A stretch of 64,000 nt of DNA from Acanthacorydalis orientalis (lineage: Eukaryota; Arthropoda; Insecta; Megaloptera; Corydalidae). This document shows positions 25,307-37,719 of the stretch, piece by piece (the first letter of the stretch is position 1; the number at the start of each line of letters is the position of its first letter). Position numbers and translations under genes: made by a program. A model generated the notes under the pieces. That model searched no databases and was not told where the DNA came from. It saw only the letters and a program-made list of their open reading frames with translations. The stretch is taken from the NCBI GenBank assembly GCA_034766995.1, contig CM068313.1, forward strand, positions 35,017,496 through 35,081,495, given 5' to 3'.

Positions 25307-25656
25307 AATACCCTGACACATAAATATAATTAATAAGACATATCTATCATGTCTAAAAAACAAATAATGGAAGTATGCATAGTATTTTTTAAATTGATTG
25401 CTTCAAATTAGAAAATCGAATTAAAAATAAATCACTTGTTTAATATATTTTATTTATGGACAACAAAAAAAAACTGTTTATATCAAAAACGTTGAAAACA
25501 CAATATTTTTACTCCTTTACAAAAGTTCATTTATTGATATAAAACTTATTCTCTGGAACATTCTTAATTTTACTTCATTTTAAAAATCATTTCATGTTAT
25601 TCAGCAGTTCATGAATGTTTTTTTTTGTAGATATCGTGTGTATATAAATACATACA

Positions 25657-25713
<57 letters not shown>

Positions 25714-25830
25714 GAATATAATTCTTAACGCCTATTTGTTAAGAATGTATCGATATAAATTAGCTACATATTGAATATTTTCCATGAATAGTACTTTTAA
25801 TTAAAAATTATATATTGATTAATTGTTGTA
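24601..25830. other. Spacer; less AT-rich patch at 24880-25090
   Basis: The patch has balanced composition, including GGTGGGCAGGCCTCCC-type sequence near 25,020-25,040 and AATGCGCGC near 25,055. It has no reading frame of note and matches no repeat I know. (TA)n tracts lie at 25271-25304 and 25660-25711. Confidence 0.4.
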
Positions 25831-25914
25831 CAGTCGAGTCTGTTTTTCTGCGTGCCTTTTTTATTTGGTTTGGAAGTTATGTGGTGTATATTTCATGCAA
25901 ACTCAGGATTTCCC

Positions 25915-25919
<5 letters not shown>

Positions 25920-25956
<37 letters not shown>
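25920..25956. repeat. (TA)n microsatellite inside the Tigger element
   Basis: About 37 bases of pure AT between the 5' terminus and the coding remnant. Confidence 0.95.
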
Positions 25957-25959
<3 letters not shown>

Positions 25960-26066
25960 CTGCACGATGTTTAAAAAAATTTAAATTTAAATTATTATAT
26001 TTATGTTAAATTTATATTTTTAAATTAAAATTTTCTATTTTAATCTACTTAAATCATGTTGTATTT

Positions 26067-26729
26067 GATGTCGCTGAAATAAGACCACAAACTTTAAATG
26101 CTTGCTGAAAATTACCTTGGCCTGGATGTGTTGCAAACAGTCCAACCATTCAAGCATCTACATTATTGGCTGAAATCATTACTTTGGCACATGATATTGG
26201 TGGAAAAGGTTTCGATACCCTTATCCAGAATGATGTCGACGAATTTCTTGTAGATAATGCATGAAGTGACGATGATATTATTGGTATAACTTTAGATATC
26301 GTCGAAGATCCAGAAAACGATAGTGAAGCGGAAGAAACATGTGTCCCCCTCACTGCAAATATAATTCGAGGTCTTCAGCTTTGCAATAAATTGGAAAATC
26401 GTTCTCTTGTTCATGACACAAATTCTGAACGAGTCTTCAAATTCAAAAGTGAGCTGAAGAATTGTATGTCTGGATATCGCGAATTGCATAAAAAATTAGT
26501 AAAATCATTATCGCAAAGATTAATCACTGTTTACATTGTCAGAGGAAGAGTATCGACACAAAACGAAGGTAAAGTTGGTGATAATTCTGTTTTTGAAGAG
26601 TCATTGTCTTTACCATGCAGATCTGATGCGCTGGCTGTCTCTTCTAGTGATGAAAGTGATTTCGCACCAGTTCGCAAATGGTGTCGAACATTGTCAGATA
26701 GCGACGATAATTCTGATGAAAAATTATAA
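26067..26729 (+). pseudogene. Tigger-type DDE transposase, C-terminal relic
   Basis: A single frame carries the C-terminal part of a CENP-B/jerky-like DDE transposase. AEIRPQTLNAC is followed by a stop where the family has Trp (TGA, 26106-26108), then KLPWPGCV. An acidic linker follows, with a second stop (TGA, 26262-26264) before SDDDIIG. DSEAEE and a helical region lead to a Ser/Asp-rich tail ending DNSDEKL and TAA at 26727-26729. The N-terminal HTH/CENP-B domains and the catalytic core are gone. With two nonsense codons and no core it cannot be active, although the frame is otherwise well kept. Confidence 0.8.
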
Positions 26730-27229
26730 AAAGAATTGTTGCTTTTCAATAAAATTAAATGAATAAAATTTTAAAACAAACTTATTTTAAGTTTTATATC
26801 AATTTCTGTAAGATTTTCGAAGGAATTTTTTGGCATTCTTATTTTTCTGAATTTTTATACACTTTTTTATGCGATTTTGCGTGTATTTAATTCATTGCTT
26901 TGGTTTTATGCGGTTTTCAAAAATTATAGAACGTATCTCTAATTTTTCAAAGTAAGTTGCCTTTTTTGTGCGATTTTTTATATGCAGTTTTCTGTGAACC
27001 GTATCTACCGCATAAAAAATTACTTGACTTTTTGTTTATAATTTATTAATAATGTATTATTTGCATATGTATACTTCCTGTAAATACGTACGTTCTGAAG
27101 ATAATGGAATCATGAAAATACGCATAATCGATCAAAGTAAATAATGAGAAACTAGTGAACAGTTCGAAGAAAAAAAATGTATGGTGTTAGTGTTTTAGGG
27201 AGTAAATTGTGTGAAAGAGTCTTCCACAC

Positions 27230-27957
27230 GAGTTCATAACTATTGAATGACCTTAGATAGTGTAGTTAAATAAAAAAGAAACTTTGAGTGAGCATATGTA
27301 ACTCTGCTAGTTATATCAGTTTAATTGTAGATGATACCATTCAGTGACAGTAAATGTGAAGCTGTAGTATCAACCACTTTTCATGATATTCTTAGGAATC
27401 ATCCTCGATGATTATAAACGGCAGAACATCGTATCATCTAGTAAAATGTGTAGGATTTAGCCTATTCTTTCTTTAAAAATCCGTATATTAGTAACTGAAG
27501 CATTGCTTTTAACAAGGTTGTTATGAACGCATCAACAGTGTCTACATAGCTTCATATTTATTCTTACTACGTAGCAGTTTCTGCAATTAGAATGATATAT
27601 CTTAACGGAGTTATAGGCAATCACTCAAGATTTCTTATATATTTAATTCACATCACCCCTACGTTTTATCCTCTATGATTATAAATGGCAGAACATAATC
27701 ACATCTAGTATAAAATGTAAGAGTTGGCCTATGCCTTCTTTAGAAATTCCGGGTTTTGTAGCAATAACAGGATTGCTTTTCGCTCCGTTGCTGTAAGCAC
27801 ACTCACAGTGTCAGTTTTTAACTTGACATTTACTCTCACTGCTTAGCATCTTTAGCAATAAATTAGACTGATATAACTAACCGAGTTATATATGATCACT
27901 CAAAGTTTTTTTTATTTAACTACACTCTTTAAAATCATTTAAGAGTTATGAGCTCAT
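27230..27957. repeat. Array of direct and inverted copies of an unknown ~265-bp unit
   Basis: Two direct copies start at 27402 and 27669. They share ATGATTATAAAYGGCAGAAC, CATCTAGTA...AAAATGT, GCATTGCTTTT/GGATTGCTTTT, GTTATATATGATCACTCAAA-type ends and TTTATTTAA. A third, inverted and partial copy precedes them. 27230-27375 contains TAGTGTAGTTAAATAAAAAA, AAACTTTGAGTGAGCATATG and CTAGTTATATCAGTTTAATT, the reverse complements of sequence at about 27815-27957. The whole is bounded by inverted arms of about 145 bases. No coding frame is visible. It could be a foldback-type transposon, a rearranged SINE cluster or a small satellite; I do not recognise the family. Confidence 0.75.
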
Positions 27958-28014
27958 ATGCAAAACTATTTCATACAATTTGCTACCCTAAACACCATAG
28001 AATTTTCTTCTTCA

Positions 28015-28100
28015 AAGTATTCACTAATTTCTCATTTCTTACCTTGATTGCTTATGCGCATTTTAATGATTCAATTATCCTCAGAGCACAGGAAATCTAT
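28015..28100. mobile_element. Foldback MITE, copy 6, short fragment
   Basis: TTGATTGCTTATGCGCATTT, then ATTATCCTCAGAGCACAGG, matches the inner part of one arm of the family seen near 0.5 and 10.5 kb. Confidence 0.45.
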
Positions 28101-30686
28101 ATAAATAGTGCATATCATTAAATAGCTAGACTTCTTAAATGTCCACGTATATATTTTTTTGTTTTTATCAATGTTTTTTTAATTAATGTCAAATAAAATT
28201 AAATATTTCGTAAAGTATATATATATATATATATACATATTTGTATATATTAAATGTTACATCGTATACTTTTTTATTTTTAATCGAATAAATATTAACC
28301 AATTTCATATGATCTCACTAAATTCTTAGAACAATTATTAGCTAATCGTTTATTCTAAAAAATGCATAACTGGATATACATAATAATACATTTGAATAAG
28401 CTACATAATAGCTATGAATAACTGATTCTTTTGAATTGTTATTTAACAGCATATAAAAAAAAGATTCATTTATCTAAATGTTAGTATACATACATTTCAA
28501 ATTTACATATAGGTAAGAAATAAAACATATGTATCTTATATACGTAAAGTAATTTTAAGTAACTTTAAAAGTGTCTTTACATGATCCTGAAGGTTATCAT
28601 TTGCCTACTTATTGAGAAAAAATATTATTTTGTTTTAAATACGCATAAAATTAAAATGGATTTCCTATTAATATAAGTCAACTTGATAATAGTCAAATAT
28701 ATATTAGTAATACATACGATAGTATATTTTATATAAAGTATAAAACAAAATTTAACCTTCAACTTTCAACGCCCATTTTTAACAGGTATAACTTTTATAA
28801 CACAAATAAACGGAAATAAAGAAAATCAAATAGTTTCACGGCATAGACATAACGACTATCTTTATGTTTTATTCTTTAATTAAGGTCCTTTTATTATTAA
28901 TATATCAAAAATATTACAGTTCTCTACCTTTATTTATTTATCATTCGTTAATAATTTTATAGCACTTTTTAATCAATTTTTTTATATTCAATCATACTGC
29001 AATATTATTAAACATTCACGTTAATTTCACAATTGATTTATAAAATATGTCTAGTATATTTTTTTATTTTCTTCGTCCAAACATACATATATTTTATGAA
29101 AAAAAAATTTATCAGTTCTAACTATAATAATAGAGTAATAAAAGACAGTTATTAAATAAAAATCTATTTTTTAGAAAATTAATAAAAATGAATGTAATTA
29201 TTTGTGATTTTTTTATATACACCTAGATTTTATATTGTTTCGAATTGAGTCATAACTGAAGTTACGTAATAAAATATTTAAATAAAAATTTCGTTTTTAA
29301 CTACATATTTTTAGATTTGAATCATCCGGAGATTTCCTTGTTTCATTCATTTCGTGTTTTTGTTACTACCCGCAGTTTATGGAATGAATAAAAATTCTAT
29401 GAATGAATTATTTGTCATACAAATTAAGGATTGAACAACAAAGAGCTGATTCTAATCGATTCTCAAATATTTATTGAACAATTCGAGACAAAGAGACACC
29501 AAAGTAACGATTTTTAACTTTTTATTGATTTTCTAAGCCCGGCGTTTAATTAATTAAGTAATTAACATTTTTAAAAAAGACAATTTTGACAAGAAACCTT
29601 AAATATGTTGCATGGACAGCATATAATATCAACTATTATAAGCAAATTTATATAAAAAAGAGCTGTTAAGCCATATCCAATTTGATATATATTTTAAAGC
29701 CCAAGATTAGAAAAAGACGTCTCAATTTTAGAAAAATCATAGTATCTGCGAAAAATATATCTTCATAAATTATTAGCTTTTCATATAAAATTTTTCTTTT
29801 ATATACAATAGATATTATTAAAAAAAAAGTGTTTCTGTTTATGTTAACTCAAAATTTTATTTTAAAAATCAAACAGACATTGAATTTACAATTTTGTAAT
29901 AATTTGTTGAAAATTAAATTTCAAGTAATAATTCGTCCAGGTATCAATGTTTGTCTATGGAAAATCATATTTCAATTTACATTTCATTTTTGAAAGGATT
30001 GTAACTCCGGCAAAGGACAGTGTCTCGGTATTGTTATTTTAATCGGTATTTTATGTAAGAATAGTAATAAAATACAAGAAGATTTAAATTTTTAAATATA
30101 TTTTTATAGACAATAAAATATTATATCAGTAAATTCTCTATTAATTATTTTCTTATTTTCATTTCTGAATAATTTAAGAGAAAAATAGTCTCTAGCAGTT
30201 ACAAAATGGATATTTCCTATATAAAAAAAAAAACTAATATTTGAATATTAGTATTCGTTGAAACGGAAATATATATATATATAAATATTTAATAAAAATA
30301 TACACTATTTTAATTTCATGCTGTATTAAACAAAAAGAAAAAATTGAAAAATATTTTCTATATTTAACTCTCTATTAATAGATAGATTCTGTACAAAATT
30401 CGTGATCTCAAACATTGAATCACATTATCTCGTTATTTTTTAAATAATTAGTAGACATCCTTATAAAAAATTAATCGAAAAAAAATGAAATTGGAGCAGG
30501 TAATCATTAAAAATTCGTTGAAGGACAAATGGTATTTTTCTACACAGACTTCTTCTTATAAGTAAATGAATCATTAAGCAATCATTTAATATTAAATGCA
30601 AGTTTTTTGTCAGTATAAAAATATTTCCTTTGTAATTTTTACCTGCATAACTGAAAGTTATATATTTGTGAATATTACTTTTGTTT

Positions 30687-30689
<3 letters not shown>
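28101..30689. other. Long AT-rich spacer, no gene seen
   Basis: Only a short TA tract (28217-28237) and A/T runs. The part near 29,320-29,560 is a little less AT-rich but has no recognisable content. Confidence 0.5.
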
Positions 30690-30734
<45 letters not shown>

Positions 30735-30747
30735 ATATATATATATA
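30690..30747. repeat. (TA)n microsatellite with GTATGTA break
   Basis: TA run with one interruption, ending in GAGAAAGTGAGAGA. Confidence 0.9.
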
Positions 30748-31070
30748 GAGAAAGTGAGAGAATATATTAAGGATTTTATAAATAAAAAATAATATAATAT
30801 ATTTATTATGAGAATGTCAAATAAATATATTAATTACGATTTTAATTAAATTTCCATTAGAGACAGTAAAATAATTTAGAAAATTTACCTTATATATATA
30901 TATGAAGAGTGATTTAACTTCAAAAACGCAAAAATTAAAAAAATCATGTTATCCCCCATTTAGTATTTTAGTTTAATTGTATTTTAGTATTGAATTGAAC
31001 TAAAATACTAATTAAAAAATAACATACCTTTTTTAACTCCTAGAAGTTTAAATTGAATGACTCTCTCTCT

Positions 31071-31117
<47 letters not shown>

Positions 31118-31888
31118 TCACCTTTGTTAATCCAATGATAGATGAAAGCTATACTCAACTTCTTCCAATTTTAACAATCCAATATATGTTTTCCATCCCT
31201 TTTCAAAATATTTTCTGTAGTCTCTTCTTCACTTGTTCGTTATTTTAATAAGACAATCTTTATACAAACAACTCTGTGAAATATTCAAAAATTAAAAATG
31301 ATAAAACATGAATTATGAAACAAATTAAATTTCTTATAATTAAAAAAATTGCACCATTACGTAAAATTGGGCGTTTTTTAATTTTTTCGACAAATTTATC
31401 CATAAAAAAGCAACAAAACGTTGTTCCTCTAGTTTTATAAAATTCATAGAACAAGTGAAAATAATTAATTAAATAAATATTAGTATATTAATAAATATAT
31501 TAATATTACTGTAAATATATATAATTAATAAATATATTAACTAATTAAAGTTTCAAAATTCACAATTTAATTAACGTATTGAAGAATATTAACGAAGAAT
31601 TAAATAACGTGTGTAAATTTTTCTCTTAAATATAAAATAAATCGTGTACAACATTTCTCTTAAATATAAATCTCTTCAATTAATCTTACACTTTATAATT
31701 CCATGTGATTATGCGATAATACCTAATTTAATTGTGAACATTATCGATCTGTAACCTTTACTACAAAGCATTCAGTTTTTTTTTCTATTCAATGATAAAT
31801 GAAAAATGGAATGTCTAAATTTTAATACAGCTAATCATGTATATTCAGTTTCAAGTCTACTACAAATTATATTTTTGATGTGTACATA
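30748..31888. other. AT-rich spacer; (TA)n at 31073-31111
   Basis: A short near-palindrome in 30,960-31,020 repeats TTTTAGTTTAATTG and its complement CAATTGAACTAAAATACTAA. No gene is supported. Confidence 0.45.
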
Positions 31889-31919
31889 TTATATATATAT
31901 ATATATATATATACATACA

Positions 31920-31965
<46 letters not shown>

Positions 31966-31988
31966 CATACATATATATACATATATAT

Positions 31989-32034
<46 letters not shown>
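31889..32034. repeat. Compound (TA)n-(ACAT)n microsatellite
   Basis: TA run, then about ten ACAT units (31911-31948), then alternating TA and ACATACATAT blocks and a final pure TA run. Confidence 0.95.
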
Positions 32035-32037
<3 letters not shown>

Positions 32038-32810
32038 ATGAGAATGATATAAAACTACATCCACATATTTCTCAGCATTCGTCGTGTGTAAAAATAACTT
32101 TAACCCCTTAAAACATAATTGTACGCAGAAGAACGCATCTCGACAGCGCTACACAGTCAACAGCATGTCCATATGTGTAGAAATCGAGTGTTTTCAACTC
32201 GGAAAAGAGCACTAATAATTAACATTGCACCGATAATGATCGTGGGACATTGTCTCAATGAAGATGCATGTCGAATAATAAACGCTATGACAGCTACGGG
32301 TTCCACTAAGACGCAGACCGGCTCCCCATCTTGTTGACGATAAATGCTTTAGCAATAGCGGAATGTATTCGAAATAAATTGCCATATTAGTGCGGTATAG
32401 TTTTATTTTATTTAATTGTATTACAATTTTTATACGTGTTTATAAACTTGTCCCATGTATACGTTTAATATACTTAAGGTATAATGATTGAAGACAAGCA
32501 GGTAAATAATAAACATTTAATACAGAATATAGAACACAATACAGAAAATGACATTATGTTTACCGATTTGGTAGTGATTTTCCTCATATAGAAATCAGGT
32601 TACATATTTTTTTCAGGTCGTTCGAAAATTGGTTTCCAGTTAATAGTTTAAATACTATTTATAGTGAATATTTCATTTTATTCTTCAAAATGTGCATTAA
32701 TGAAGAGATACAAAAAAGTCATAACAAGTATCTAACAACATACAAGAAATTTAAAATAGTTTAATGAGAAAAACTCTTCAATTTTTTATACCAAAAATAT
32801 TTTTAACTTA
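32035..32810. other. Spacer; less AT-rich patch at 32070-32345
   Basis: The patch holds a 72-codon plus-strand frame (32119-32337) of mixed composition that I do not recognise. It could be an exon or an old repeat. The rest is AT-rich. Confidence 0.4.
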
Positions 32811-32818
32811 ATCTAGAC

Positions 32819-33762
32819 TAGTGGTGTCAAACTCATATTTGAACACGGGCCACCAAATTCAGATTAAGAAAGTCTACGGGCCGCAGATAAAAAGAAGGCA
32901 CTCAAAAAAAATTTAACTAATGAAAAAAGTCTCTTATTTATATTCAAAAATGATTCATTTAAATTTTACATTTATTTTTTTTTTTTAATCAATTTATAAA
33001 AATTCAAAAATATGTTAATTTTAGATATTATTATCAATAAAAATTTAAATTAGAGAAATTAATAGTTTTTACTAGACACTTGGCATTTGGCTTTTGTTAC
33101 AAACTATTTTATCAATATCAGGTGTAATTTTTTGTGATAATGATATTTTTACTATGGATGTTAAATATTTTTTTGTTAATCTTGACCTGTGTGAAATCTT
33201 GTTAGTCTTAGAAGGAAAAATTATAGGAAATAATTGTTCACATAGATATGTACTACTAAACATTGACAAGATTTTTGCTGCAAATATACGCATTTCAATA
33301 AAATGTTGTGACAAATACAAATAAAAATCTGGAATACCAACTTCATTATACTTTTCTTTTAGCACCGTGTTACACTGATTTTTTTATCAATTCCATTTGA
33401 ATGTTACTTTCTGCTTCTTCGGTGTTAAAAGAAAACAGAGGACTAAATACTAAAAAATCATTTTCACAAGCTTTGAATCCTTCAAATCGATTTTCAAATT
33501 CAAGTATTAATTCTTAAAAAATTGAAGTATATTTGAAAAAATCCCAACCAAATATAAATCTCTATAATTTTGTAAGTACGAAAATTAATTAAATCGAAAT
33601 TGACCATAAAACGGTGTTCCTTACAATATATTTCTATAATTTTCAGTTTTAAAAATATATTTTATGTTTTTTTAAATTACATTTTTTTATTTTAATAAAA
33701 TCAAGTTCCAGTTTGGGTCGTGGGTCGTATGTGGCCCGATCGCTGCGAGTTTGACCCCCCTG
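32819..33762 (-). mobile_element. Internally deleted hAT element, copy 1 (944 bp)
   Basis: The left end TAGTGGTGTCAAACTCATAT and the inverted right end CAGGGGGGTCAAACTCGCAG are hAT TIRs. A perfect 8-bp target duplication, ATCTAGAC, flanks the element at 32811-32818 and 33763-33770. GC-rich GGGCCGC motifs sit just inside both ends. The coding remnant reads on the minus strand and covers only the transposase C terminus. Confidence 0.92.
33066..33490 (-). pseudogene. hAT transposase C-terminal relic (GTF2IRD2-like type)
   Basis: Minus-strand translation gives a segment around EGFKACENDFLVFSPLFSFN, then VLKEKYNEVGIPDFYLYLSQ, FIEMRIFAAKILSMFSSTYL and CEQLFPIIFPSKTNKISHRS, ending RLTKKYL...ITPDIDKIVCNK. 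This is the hAT C-terminal dimerisation region; the STYxCEQLF and SRLT..L boxes are its hallmarks. It resembles the hAT transposases often annotated as general transcription factor II-I repeat domain-containing protein 2-like. The BED finger, catalytic residues and most of the protein are missing, and frameshifts separate the first part from the second. Confidence 0.88.
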
Positions 33763-33770
33763 ATCTAGAC

Positions 33771-34170
33771 TAATTGTAATACTATTCAGTTTTCTTAATT
33801 AATTATTTAGTAGTTCAATAATAAGTCTTCATAACTTTGTATACTAATATTTTTATTTTTTTGGTTAATAATCTGATGTAAGAGAGTATGATTGGGAGTA
33901 ATTATACGCAACCTGTGAAAATAATTTATTAATTAGATACTTGTTATCAAAACGAAATTTCTTCAAGTAGTCAACATTCAATGTGATGAAATGGTCATTA
34001 TTATTTTAATGAAAAAAAGCTTACGCTTTTATATCGAACCCTAACACCTTCTACTTGTAAATAATGTAATATTTACTATTTTTCAAAATAACCTAAAAAT
34101 GTATCTGTATACACTATATGCTGTTCTATAATTTAAATATAACAAACGATATATCAGTATATAGTAAATT

Positions 34171-34174
<4 letters not shown>
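33771..34174. other. AT-rich spacer, no gene seen
   Basis: No feature other than the flanking duplication of the hAT element at its left edge. Confidence 0.5.

Positions 34175-34218
<44 letters not shown>
34175..34218. repeat. (TA)n microsatellite
   Basis: Followed at once by a near-palindrome of alternating purine and pyrimidine, CGTACGTGTGTACACATGTA. Confidence 0.95.
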
Positions 34219-34221
<3 letters not shown>

Positions 34222-34541
34222 TACGTGTGTACACATGTACGTATCTTTTAGAACAAGTCTATGTGGTACATGAACATCTCGACAACAAAGTAATTTAATT
34301 ATGTTTAGGATAACATAACATATTACTGATGACGCATCTTGGTCACTTATAGTGTTATTTTGAAAGACAGGTCACGCGTGATAATCCTGATCGTTTAACA
34401 AAACTTGGAAAATATGCGGGTAGCTACAGTTGTCCAGTCATTAATATAATCTTGTACGAAGGACATTTTTTCATATTTTAGTTGCAAAATTTTATATACA
34501 CTGAGTAAATACGAATACTTTTGCATATGTTTTGTAGTCAT

Positions 34542-34544
<3 letters not shown>

Positions 34545-34594
<50 letters not shown>
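34545..34594. repeat. (TA)n microsatellite
   Basis: About 50 bases of pure AT. Confidence 0.95.
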
Positions 34595-34599
<5 letters not shown>

Positions 34600-35036
34600 G
34601 ACAATTTATGCAGTAGTTTAAGACTGAATGAAAATTTCTTTGTAATATAAAATAACAGAATACAGCAAAATTCAAAAAAAAGCTATATTAAAATAACGAT
34701 TTGAAAAAAGATCAAAAAATTGTGTGACTAAAGTACAGAAACTATATTATAAAAAAATAATTGAGGATATAATTCAAAAAAATAATATATTTGAAATAAT
34801 AAAGCTGGTGTCTCTATATGTCTTTGTTTTTATTTTAAATTTGTGGTTATTTTTCAAACAAATGAAAAAATAAATTATTATTTAATTTCTATCTAAATAG
34901 AAACAATTTCGAAATAACATTCGATGAAATTTTTATTTCATCTTCTTCTAACACATTTTTTTTAAAAAATATAATTCAGTACGGGCATTAAATAAGATAT
35001 ATTTGTTCAATTTCCTTTATATTCAATGTACCTCGT

Positions 35037-35039
<3 letters not shown>

Positions 35040-35115
<76 letters not shown>
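35040..35115. repeat. (TA)n microsatellite, 75 bases
   Basis: Pure AT run with sharp borders, followed by GAGGAAGGGAGAGG. Confidence 0.95.
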
Positions 35116-35118
<3 letters not shown>

Positions 35119-36366
35119 AGGAAGGGAGAGGAACATTGATATGTAATTATTAAACTGAAGTAAGAATAGATAAGATAAAAATCAAGTTTAAAAACATGAA
35201 TTATACGAAACTAGTACACAAATTCTTAAAATATATACAAAAATTAAATAAAAATCCATGTGCTGTAATAAATTTGATCATAAAATGTAATAAATTGATA
35301 AAACTGGTAAAAATGTTGATATATATTCGTATAAATCTATATGTAGAATAGAAAATGTATAGAAATATATTAAAAAAATAAAAATATTTGAGTTTTTAAA
35401 ACATTTTACTTGTTCTCTATAGAACTTCACTCGATTAAATTCCTCTCTCTGCAGCTTTTATTAAAGGTCATGTTAGTGTCAAGAAACCTAAGTGATCATA
35501 AAAGTTCAACAAGACTATCATTTAACATTAACAGTTCGTTGAGGAGTATTATTCTAACATATAATTTATATTTCAATATAATAAGTTTCCATTCTTATGA
35601 ACCAAGAGCCAAAATATTATCAAACGTCTACGAAATGACGTTCTTGAATATGTTCATAAATTTGTAAACATTACGTTCTGCGGAAATGAAGGAATGATTT
35701 TTAAACGAGATTCCGATTTTATCAAGATAATATAATAAAAAAAGGGTTAAAGATCAATGTTTATGACTTTAGAAGTGCATTGAATTACTATTCTGAAAAT
35801 CTGAATGCGATATTCTACGACATGCAATAGATGTATTTCAGAAAAAAAGCATCAATACGAGTAGAAGGTGAATAATGATTTATTCCCATTGACTTGTGTT
35901 ATTTTATAGAGAAAGTGTCAACTAAACTGTGAAGAAATATATAAATTGTTCGTTTTAAACTTAGTTAAAATCAAAGAAATACGCATCTTGAATGGTTTTT
36001 TTTTATAAATATCTTTGCATGAAATACGAAATGAATATTAAAAGTAAATAACAAATTATACTTTTGAATAACTTACTACAACTAACAACCATTAATCATT
36101 TTTGGTATTTTATCATTAGTTCTTGTTATATGTGTTAAGAGATTATATTCTTATGGTATGAAATAATCTAATATCTTTGATAATAATAATAATATCTTTT
36201 CAATAAAATTCTATTTTTTCTATCAGTTTAATCAACAGTATATTCATCTATAGCCTTAAAGTACTATCAAAATCCAAATAAACGTATGTGAATCGCTAAA
36301 TATAATTGTCTATTATAATACAGCTATTTGATTAACATTAATGTTATTTTATTGTTTCTTCTTCTA

Positions 36367-36402
<36 letters not shown>

Positions 36403-37057
36403 TTTGACACAATTTATTTACATAGCACATCTGAATATTAATCACATATCTCAAGCAATTATAAAAAATTACTTTCACTTTTTTAAATAAAAGGTATAAA
36501 TACAATAACAGACATTCTTATATTTTCTTTAATAGACAAATAGACGTTTTCAAAGCATATCAAAGAACAAAGCGAAATGAAATAATAAAGAGACCGAGTA
36601 GCACATATGCAAGCGTACAAAAATGAACAAAATCTTTTGTAGTGAGGTACATTAAGACCAGACGAAGACACATATCCACCTATCGCGCACCTCTGCGCTT
36701 CATTGTTTCTCCTGCTGTTTCGTACAATTCCCACCTTGAGGCACCTCATCCGCATTATCATACACGTATCCAAGAAGAAGTGACCTATTTTTTTATTACT
36801 GAAAACGTGTAGTATAATTGCAGAAATTTCCTTATGTACCTTTTATACCTGTATCATGAATCAAAGAAATATTTGCAAGGTTAAAAATATATACATTCAT
36901 TGTATTTTTGTCTGTGTTTTTTTTTATAATGTATATAATTAGTTCAGTTAATTTATTGATAAAAATGCAATGATGATCAATGAGTAGTCTTTATTAAAAT
37001 ATGTCAAATTATTGATTTTTTTTAATATAAACATAATGTAAAGCTTACATATTTATT

Positions 37058-37058
<1 letters not shown>
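35116..37058. other. Spacer; weakly less AT-rich patches at 35.4-35.7 and 36.6-36.8 kb
   Basis: Frames at 35410-35667 (+, 85 codons) and 36483-36773 (-, 96 codons) fall in these patches and match nothing I recognise. (TA)n lies at 36370-36399. Confidence 0.4.

Positions 37059-37135
<77 letters not shown>
37059..37135. repeat. (TA)n microsatellite, 75 bases
   Basis: Pure AT except for one C near the start and one G near the end. Confidence 0.95.
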
Positions 37136-37719
37136 GTTTAAAAGAAAAATTCATTAATTCTTTTTATTTTTTGTTCTTTTAAATCCTTTTACTTTCTCGC
37201 TATATATAATAACAAACTAGTTCATATATAGATTGTGTTAATTTTTAGGACTAATTTTTACAAAAAAAATAAATTTTTACAATATTTCATTTTAAAGAGA
37301 TAAAATAATACTCATAAATTAAGTTTTTTATTATATTCATACGGATTGTATTTTCATACCATAAAACATAACAATTTTTTGAAGAAATTTGACTTTTTCT
37401 CTGAATATAAATAATTATGCTTCTGATACTTAAATGATTATTAATTTAAAACACTTATAATATCTAATATATCTAAAATAATTAAATTTTCTTTAAAATA
37501 AAAAATGCTTATTTATGAAAACATTAATGTACAATTTGAATAGATTTGTTTTATAAAAATATATTTAAAAAAATGTTTATATATGGTCGAAAACTTATAA
37601 GAAATAGATCAGAAATATTTATTTTCTTAAGTTAATACAAAACAGAAGATCATTTTTAAACGATATAACAATGTACAATAATCCACACACATTCTCAAAA
37701 TTTAGCTATTAATTTAGAT

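Larger units (their letters stand above)
25831..27030 (+). mobile_element. Tigger/pogo DNA transposon relic
   Basis: Begins CAGTCGAGTCTGTTTTTCTG after TA at 25829-25830. The far end read inverted is AAGTCAAGTAATTTTTTATG, matching the start at most positions including a shared GCG just inside. The 3' non-coding part near 26,930-27,010 repeats TTATGCGGTTT-like units, as these elements do. Only about 1.2 kb remains of an expected 2-2.5 kb. A 37-base TA tract (25920-25956) sits between the 5' end and the coding remnant. Confidence 0.8.

Noticed and set aside
31889..32034. CRISPR-like regular repetition
   Set aside because: Units of 4 bases without spacers; it is a compound microsatellite in animal DNA.
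32119..32337. 72-codon frame of balanced composition
   Set aside because: Not recognised and without splice or promoter support; kept only as a patch to inspect.
34219..34243. Near-palindrome CGTACGTGTGTACACATGTA as a regulatory site
   Set aside because: It adjoins a (TA)n tract and fits a decayed TG/CA microsatellite edge.
36483..36773. 96-codon minus-strand frame as a gene
   Set aside because: No recognisable domain, start context or neighbouring exon; long frames of this size occur by chance in a less AT-rich patch.
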